The notes under the pieces: model-generated
The model's input: only the letters and a program-made list of their open reading frames with translations
Database searches by the model: none
Told to the model about the DNA's origin: nothing
Part shown: positions 15,982 through 20,666 of the stretch, piece by piece
Position numbering within the stretch: the stretch's first letter is position 1
Layout: each line of letters opens with the position of its first letter
Assembly (NCBI GenBank): GCA_002471345.1
Contig: DKPS01000051.1
Location: 1-20,666, forward strand
Origin: Saprospiraceae bacterium UBA7328
GTDB lineage: Bacteria > Bacteroidota > Bacteroidia > Chitinophagales > Saprospiraceae
DNA length: 20,666 nucleotides
Direction of reading: 5' to 3'
Translations under genes and position numbers: made by a program

Positions 15982-18951
15982 ATGAATAAACTATTTACTC
16001 AGGTCGTTCAGACCTTTGCCATGGTTCTATTTGTTTCGGTTTTCGGTATAGCTCAGTCCACTGTGTCTGGTACCGTTATCGATGCGGATGGAGAGGCACT
16101 TATTGGTGCCAATGTGCTAGAAAAAGGAACATCAAACGGTACAGTTACCGATATTGATGGTTCATATTCTATTACTGTGGCTGACGGAGCCACATTAGTG
16201 TTTACTTTCACAGGTTTTGCGGATCAAGAAATTGCCGTAGGAGGTCAATCTTCATTAGATGTGACTCTTGCAGCTGGAAAATTCCTAAATGAAATTGTGG
16301 TTACTGGATACGGTACCCAGCGATCGAAGGAAGTAACATCAGCTGTGGAAACAATAAGTGAAGAAGAATTTAACAAAGGACCTATTAATGATCCTGCTCA
16401 GTTACTTCAAGGAAAGGTAGCTGGTTTGCAAGTATACAATAGAGGTGGTGACCCTAACAGTCCGAGTACAATTAGATTGAGAGGTATTTCTACAGTAGGA
16501 GCTAACACCGAGCCTCTTGTTGTAGTTGATGGTATAGTAGGAGCTTCATTAGATAATGTGGATCCTAATGACATCGCCGAGATCAATGTACTCAAAGATG
16601 GGTCAGCAGCAGCAATCTATGGATCAAGAGGATCATCAGGAGTTATATTGGTTACTACAAAGTCTGGTAAAGATGGAAAAGTGAAGTTGACTTATAATGG
16701 CCAGATTTCATTGGACCAAGCTGTTAATGGTATTCCTGTCATGAATGCTTCAGAATTCATTAATACAGGAGGTACTGATCTAGGAAGTACTACTGACTGG
16801 GTAGATGAAGTAACAAGAAATGGTTCAAAACAAATACATAACATTGCAGCAGCAGGTGGATTTGGATCTTCTTCATTCAGAGTTTCAGCAAACATTAGAG
16901 GTCAAGAAGGGATATTAAAGAATTCTGGATTTGATCAATTCAATACTAGGTTGAATTTCAGCACAAGAGCATTGGATGATAAATTGAAATTGTCTTTTAG
17001 TTCATCTTTTACAAATAGAGATCAGGAATTTGGATTTCAAGAAGCATTGAGATATGCTGTCATTTATAATCCCACTGCACCTATTTTAGGGGCTGACGCA
17101 CCATTCCAATTTAATGGGGCTCAATTTGGAAGTTACTTTGAAACTCTAGGTCTATTTGACAGTTTTAACCCTGTTTCGATTATACAACAGAATACAAATA
17201 GTGGAGAAAGAAGAGAGTTCAATTATGGAGCAACGGCAGAATATAACATAACGGATCAGTTCAAAATCACCGGTAGAATAGCTCAGCAGGATGTATCATT
17301 GAATACACTTCAGTATTATCCTACTACTTCATTATTTAGAGGAAATGCTACTTCTCCTACCAGAAAAGGATTGGCTAATCTTTATAACCAGCAGAATTCA
17401 TTTGATCTTTACGAAGCATATGGTACTTATACAGGTGCTTTTAGCAACATGGATTTGACTATTACTGGTGGATATTCTTTTCAGCAGAATAATTTTGTAG
17501 ATAATTTCTTTTCAATTGGAGATTTTCCAAATAATGATTTGAATTTTGCGAATGCTATTGAAACTGCTCAGGATTTACAGAATGCTGGATTTATTGGAGC
17601 AAACAGTAATGCTAGCCCTGATGACAAAATTATTGCATTCTTTGGACGAGCTAATTTGACTATCAATGATGGAATCTTTGTGAATGCATCAGTGAGAAGA
17701 GAAGGATCTACTAGATTAGGTGTAGACAATAGATGGGGAATTTTCCCTGCATTCGGAGTAGGAGTTGATTTAAATAAGTATTTGTCACTTAACAATGTAG
17801 ACTTATTCAAAGTGAGATTGGGATATGGTGTGACAGGTTCACTTCCTGGACAGAATGGATTATCTCAAGAGATCAGAACTATTAATAACGGTGCTGATGG
17901 CTCAGTTACAACGACGTTGGCTAGAGCAGCAAATCCAGATTTGAAATGGGAAGAAAAGAATGAAACCAATCTGGGAGTTGAATTTGCATCAGGAAGGTTT
18001 GGAGCAACATTAGACATTTACAATAGAACGATAGAAGATTTCATATTAGAAAGAACAGTAGATGTAGCTGTATTTGGTGTAGATAGAAGAGTGGAAAATG
18101 CAGGGCAGTTATCTACAAATGGAATAGAATTATCATTAGAATACGATGTGACTAACGACCCTAGCTTCTCTTGGACTACGGGTATTGTGCTTTCTACTTA
18201 CAAGACCACATTAGATGAATTCGTCTTAGATGCTCAAACAAGGGCAGGACTTGGAGCACCAGGACAAAACTCAACAGATGTAATCAGAGTGGCAGTAGGA
18301 GAAGAAATCGGAAACATATGGGGACCGGTTTTCCAAGGTGTAGATGATAGTGGCAATGCTATACTTGCTGATATTAATGGTGATGGACAGTTGAATACTG
18401 GACAAGCACAAGCACTAGATGAAAATGCAGATTTCCAAATTCTTGGAAATGGAATTCCTGATTTAGAATTAGGATGGACAAACCAAATTAGCATAGGTGA
18501 TTGGACAATAAATGCATTCTTTAGAGGTGCTTTTGGCCATAGCCTTGTTAATACATTTAGAGCATTCTACGAGCCAATTATTGCATCACAGTCGTCTTAT
18601 AACTATGTAAATACAAGTCTTAGAGAGCCTAATCTTTCTGAAGCAAGATTTAGTTCTTTGTATGTAGAAAAAGCTGATTTCTTCAAGTTAGATAACTTGA
18701 CAATCGGAAGAACATTTACTTTGCCTGGCACAGCTGCGGAATCAATTGGACTTTCTTTGAACTTTAGAAACCCTATTGTTATTACAAGTTATACAGGTAC
18801 TGATCCTGAACCATCATTGTCGGATTTTGGATCTGTTGGTAATGGAGATGTACAGAGTACTAATGCGGATGTTCTTTCACCAGGACTAGACAGACGAAAC
18901 AACTATTTTTCATCTAGGTCAGTAACTCTAGGTGTTAACATTAATTTTTAA
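15982..18951 (+). CDS. SusC/RagA-family TonB-linked outer-membrane transporter
   Basis: TonB-dependent channel that imports oligosaccharides or other nutrients across the outer membrane together with a SusD lid. 989 aa. Signal peptide 1-25 ends FGIAQ. Residues 26-98 are the carboxypeptidase-regulatory-like domain typical of this family (VSGTVIDADGEALIGANVLEKGT). The TonB-box region and plug start at EIVVTGYGTQ (104-113). The plug carries LLQGKVAGLQV, the signature RGISTVGANTEPLVVVDG (167-184) and INVLKDGSAAAIYGSRGSSG (201-220). The remainder is the beta barrel, ending in NINF with the C-terminal Phe needed for BAM insertion. susD starts 20 bp downstream. The length is typical. The substrate is unknown because no polysaccharide-degrading enzyme is in the window. 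Confidence 0.97.
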   Translation: MNKLFTQVVQTFAMVLFVSVFGIAQSTVSGTVIDADGEALIGANVLEKGTSNGTVTDIDGSYSITVADGATLVFTFTGFADQEIAVGGQSSLDVTLAAGKFLNEIVVTGYGTQRSKEVTSAVETISEEEFNKGPINDPAQLLQGKVAGLQVYNRGGDPNSPSTIRLRGISTVGANTEPLVVVDGIVGASLDNVDPNDIAEINVLKDGSAAAIYGSRGSSGVILVTTKSGKDGKVKLTYNGQISLDQAVNGIPVMNASEFINTGGTDLGSTTDWVDEVTRNGSKQIHNIAAAGGFGSSSFRVSANIRGQEGILKNSGFDQFNTRLNFSTRALDDKLKLSFSSSFTNRDQEFGFQEALRYAVIYNPTAPILGADAPFQFNGAQFGSYFETLGLFDSFNPVSIIQQNTNSGERREFNYGATAEYNITDQFKITGRIAQQDVSLNTLQYYPTTSLFRGNATSPTRKGLANLYNQQNSFDLYEAYGTYTGAFSNMDLTITGGYSFQQNNFVDNFFSIGDFPNNDLNFANAIETAQDLQNAGFIGANSNASPDDKIIAFFGRANLTINDGIFVNASVRREGSTRLGVDNRWGIFPAFGVGVDLNKYLSLNNVDLFKVRLGYGVTGSLPGQNGLSQEIRTINNGADGSVTTTLARAANPDLKWEEKNETNLGVEFASGRFGATLDIYNRTIEDFILERTVDVAVFGVDRRVENAGQLSTNGIELSLEYDVTNDPSFSWTTGIVLSTYKTTLDEFVLDAQTRAGLGAPGQNSTDVIRVAVGEEIGNIWGPVFQGVDDSGNAILADINGDGQLNTGQAQALDENADFQILGNGIPDLELGWTNQISIGDWTINAFFRGAFGHSLVNTFRAFYEPIIASQSSYNYVNTSLREPNLSEARFSSLYVEKADFFKLDNLTIGRTFTLPGTAAESIGLSLNFRNPIVITSYTGTDPEPSLSDFGSVGNGDVQSTNADVLSPGLDRRNNYFSSRSVTLGVNINF

Positions 18952-18971
18952 AAAAATAAATTTTATAGAAA

Positions 18972-20567
18972 ATGATTAACAAAATATCACTTCTATTCAC
19001 GTTTGTTTTCTCACTTCTACTGACTTTTTCTTGTACTGATTTAGAAGAAGATTTAGTAGGTGATATTACAAATGACATTTCCTTAGAAGGCATCGGTGGC
19101 GGTGGTTCCGGAGGAGGTGGAGGGGCACTTGCTGGTGCTTTTGGAAAATTGAGAGATGGCTCTGCTGGTCACTTTGGTCACTATTCTATCCAAGAATTAC
19201 CTACTGATGAAATGGTAATTGGAGCTAAAGGTGGTGACTGGTTTGATGGTGGGATTCTTATACAATTACATCAGCATACATGGGATGCTACTAATGGTAT
19301 GTTTAACAATAGTTGGAATCAGGCATATGGTGGTATCAACACTTGTAATGAGCTATTAGCTGGAGGACTTGATGCTAATGGAGAAGCACAAATAAGAGCT
19401 TTAAGAGCATATTTCTATTACAGATTAATGGATTTGTTTGGTAATGTAAAAATAATTACAACACCAGGCAGCGACGCTCCTCAATCTAATAGGGCGGCTG
19501 TATTCAGCTTTGTTGAAAGTGAGCTTTTAGCAGCTTTAGGAATAAGTGAAGTAAGTGCTTCTATGGATTTATCGAATAGTGCCCTTGGCACGGATAACAA
19601 TGAGTACAGAATTAACCAATACGCTGCTCTTGGAATTTTGACTAAAGTATATTTAAATGCTGAAGTTTATGTAGGGACAGCCATGTATGATAAAGCTGAT
19701 GCCGCAGCTTCATATATTATTGATAGCGGCGCTTATCAGCTTTGTGGAGATGGATGTACAGTAACTAACCAAGGTAAGAGGCCTGCAGTAGACAGCGATC
19801 CTACTTTACTAGAAGGTTATGCAGCAGTATTCGCATCTAATAATCAAGGCAATGTGGAAAACATATTTACAATTGAATATGACGAAGTAACTGCTGGAGG
19901 GATGAATTTTGCAATGATGAATCTTCATTACTCTTCTCAATTTACTTATAACTTTGATTCACAGCCTTGGAATGGTTATGCGACTTTAGAGGAGTTTTAC
20001 AACTCTTATGATGCAGGAGATAAAAGAAGAGCAAATAACTTCTTAGTAGGACCTCAGACTGACTTTGGTGGCTCTGCAGTTTTGGATTTTGCAGCCGATG
20101 ATGGAGATATTGTATTAAACTATACTCCACAGCTAAATGAACTTGCTCCAAATTATTTGAGAGAAGCAGGTGCAAGACCGTCTAAATTCTCATATAAGAT
20201 ATTAGGAAGGGCAGATATGGATAATGACTATCCTGTGATAAGATTAGGAGATGTATACTTAATGAGAGGAGAGGCAAGAGCAAGAGCAGCTGGTGATTGG
20301 AACCTTTCACTTCCTGATGTTAACTTACTTAGAGCCAGAGCAGGTGTTTCAGCTTATAGCTCTATTGACGCGACAGAGTTTTTAGCAGAGAGAGGTAGAG
20401 AAATGTTTGCTGAGTCAGTAAGACGAACTGATATGATCAGATTTGGTGAATTTAATGGAACATGGTGGGAGAAGCCGACTTCTCCAGATCACGTGAATAT
20501 CTTTCCTATTCCATTTGATCAGATTCAAGCTAGTGCAGGATCACTTTCACAAAATCCTGGGTACTAA
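18972..20567 (+). CDS. SusD/RagB-family nutrient-binding surface lipoprotein
   Basis: Surface lipoprotein that binds the substrate and closes over the SusC barrel. 531 aa. Signal peptide 1-20 ends LLLTFSC (Cys21), then TDLEED, an acidic stretch typical of surface lipoprotein export. Residues 40-51 are almost pure glycine with one serine. The SusD fold follows: the NNSWNQAYGGINTCNELLAG region (about 112-131), IRALRAYFYYRLMDLFGNVKII (142-163) with the TPR-like helices, YAALGILTKVYLNAEVYVG, and the C-terminal block DYPVIRLGDVYLMRGEARAR (about 415-434), LLRARAGVSAY and the ending IFPIPFDQI and NPGY, all hallmark SusD sequence. It is 20 bp after susC and is followed by a strong terminator, so susCD is a two-gene unit. 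Confidence 0.96.
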   Translation: MINKISLLFTFVFSLLLTFSCTDLEEDLVGDITNDISLEGIGGGGSGGGGGALAGAFGKLRDGSAGHFGHYSIQELPTDEMVIGAKGGDWFDGGILIQLHQHTWDATNGMFNNSWNQAYGGINTCNELLAGGLDANGEAQIRALRAYFYYRLMDLFGNVKIITTPGSDAPQSNRAAVFSFVESELLAALGISEVSASMDLSNSALGTDNNEYRINQYAALGILTKVYLNAEVYVGTAMYDKADAAASYIIDSGAYQLCGDGCTVTNQGKRPAVDSDPTLLEGYAAVFASNNQGNVENIFTIEYDEVTAGGMNFAMMNLHYSSQFTYNFDSQPWNGYATLEEFYNSYDAGDKRRANNFLVGPQTDFGGSAVLDFAADDGDIVLNYTPQLNELAPNYLREAGARPSKFSYKILGRADMDNDYPVIRLGDVYLMRGEARARAAGDWNLSLPDVNLLRARAGVSAYSSIDATEFLAERGREMFAESVRRTDMIRFGEFNGTWWEKPTSPDHVNIFPIPFDQIQASAGSLSQNPGY

Positions 20568-20597
20568 AATAGAATTCACAATCATTAATGACTTTAT

Positions 20598-20632
20598 AAG
20601 GGTTGCCTTTCATTTGGGCAGCCCTTTTTTTT
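20598..20632 (+). terminator. Intrinsic terminator of the susCD operon
   Basis: AAGGGTTGCC (20598-20607) pairs with GGCAGCCCTT (20617-20626), ten pairs with one G-T, around a nine-base loop, followed by a run of eight T ending at 20632. It lies 30 bp after the susD stop. Confidence 0.92.
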
Positions 20633-20666
20633 AGCTTAATAATGAGAACAACAACTTTAAAACATC

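Noticed and set aside
20642..20666. An ATG at 20642 opening a frame MRTTTLKH to the window edge
   Set aside because: It could be the start of the next gene, but eight codons just after a terminator, with no promoter element visible, cannot support a call.

Overview
The window looks like chromosomal DNA of a marine-type member of the Bacteroidota, most likely near the Saprospiria/Lewinella-like lineages. The signs are AT-rich DNA, SusC/SusD-type transporters, lipoprotein signal peptides, almost no Shine-Dalgarno sequences, TAnnTTTG promoter elements typical of the Bacteroidota primary sigma factor, and a zinc metalloprotease carrying FN3 and adhesive-looking domains. The phylum is secure. The finer placement is inference. 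No phage, IS, CRISPR, tRNA or rRNA is visible.

Left part (1-3185) is housekeeping. It holds the tail of a probable peptidyl-prolyl isomerase, an RlmI-like 23S rRNA methyltransferase and ribosomal protein L31 type B, all on +. A bidirectional terminator separates these from a convergent minus-strand operon of an AhpE-like peroxiredoxin, ClpS and Aat. ClpS (N-degron adaptor) and Aat (which adds Leu/Phe to protein N-termini) belong to the same N-degron pathway.

The middle (3364-7167) has a secreted M43-type metalloprotease lipoprotein on the minus strand. It is divergent from a LytS-type sensor kinase and a LytTR response regulator whose genes overlap by 20 bp. Region 7171-9806 holds a GNAT acetyltransferase and the tRNA adenosine deaminase TadA (minus), divergent from guaB (IMP dehydrogenase, +). 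A small membrane-anchored protein of unknown function follows guaB. Region 10378-12526 is a compact minus-strand operon: HemJ-like protoporphyrinogen oxidase, a membrane-anchored SRPBCC-GyrI-like protein and a CxxC redoxin.

The right part (12633-20632) is a sugar-uptake neighbourhood. A DUF1080 (3-keto-glycoside hydrolase family) lipoprotein and an MFS permease form one operon ended by a strong terminator. Next comes a LacI-family regulator on minus, divergent from a susC-susD pair that ends at another strong terminator. The 281-bp lacI/susC gap contains a LacI-type operator (GCAAAcc-TTTGC) and a perfect susC -7 element. The likely flow is SusCD import across the outer membrane, periplasmic DUF1080 processing, then MFS import across the inner membrane, with LacI sensing the sugar. 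The substrate cannot be told from the sequence.

I see no clearly new multi-gene system. The items most worth a second look are the LacI operator and PUL without visible glycoside hydrolases, the polybasic tail and altered zinc motif of the metalloprotease, the recurrence of -7 elements touching start codons (possible leaderless mRNAs), and the uncharacterised protein after guaB.
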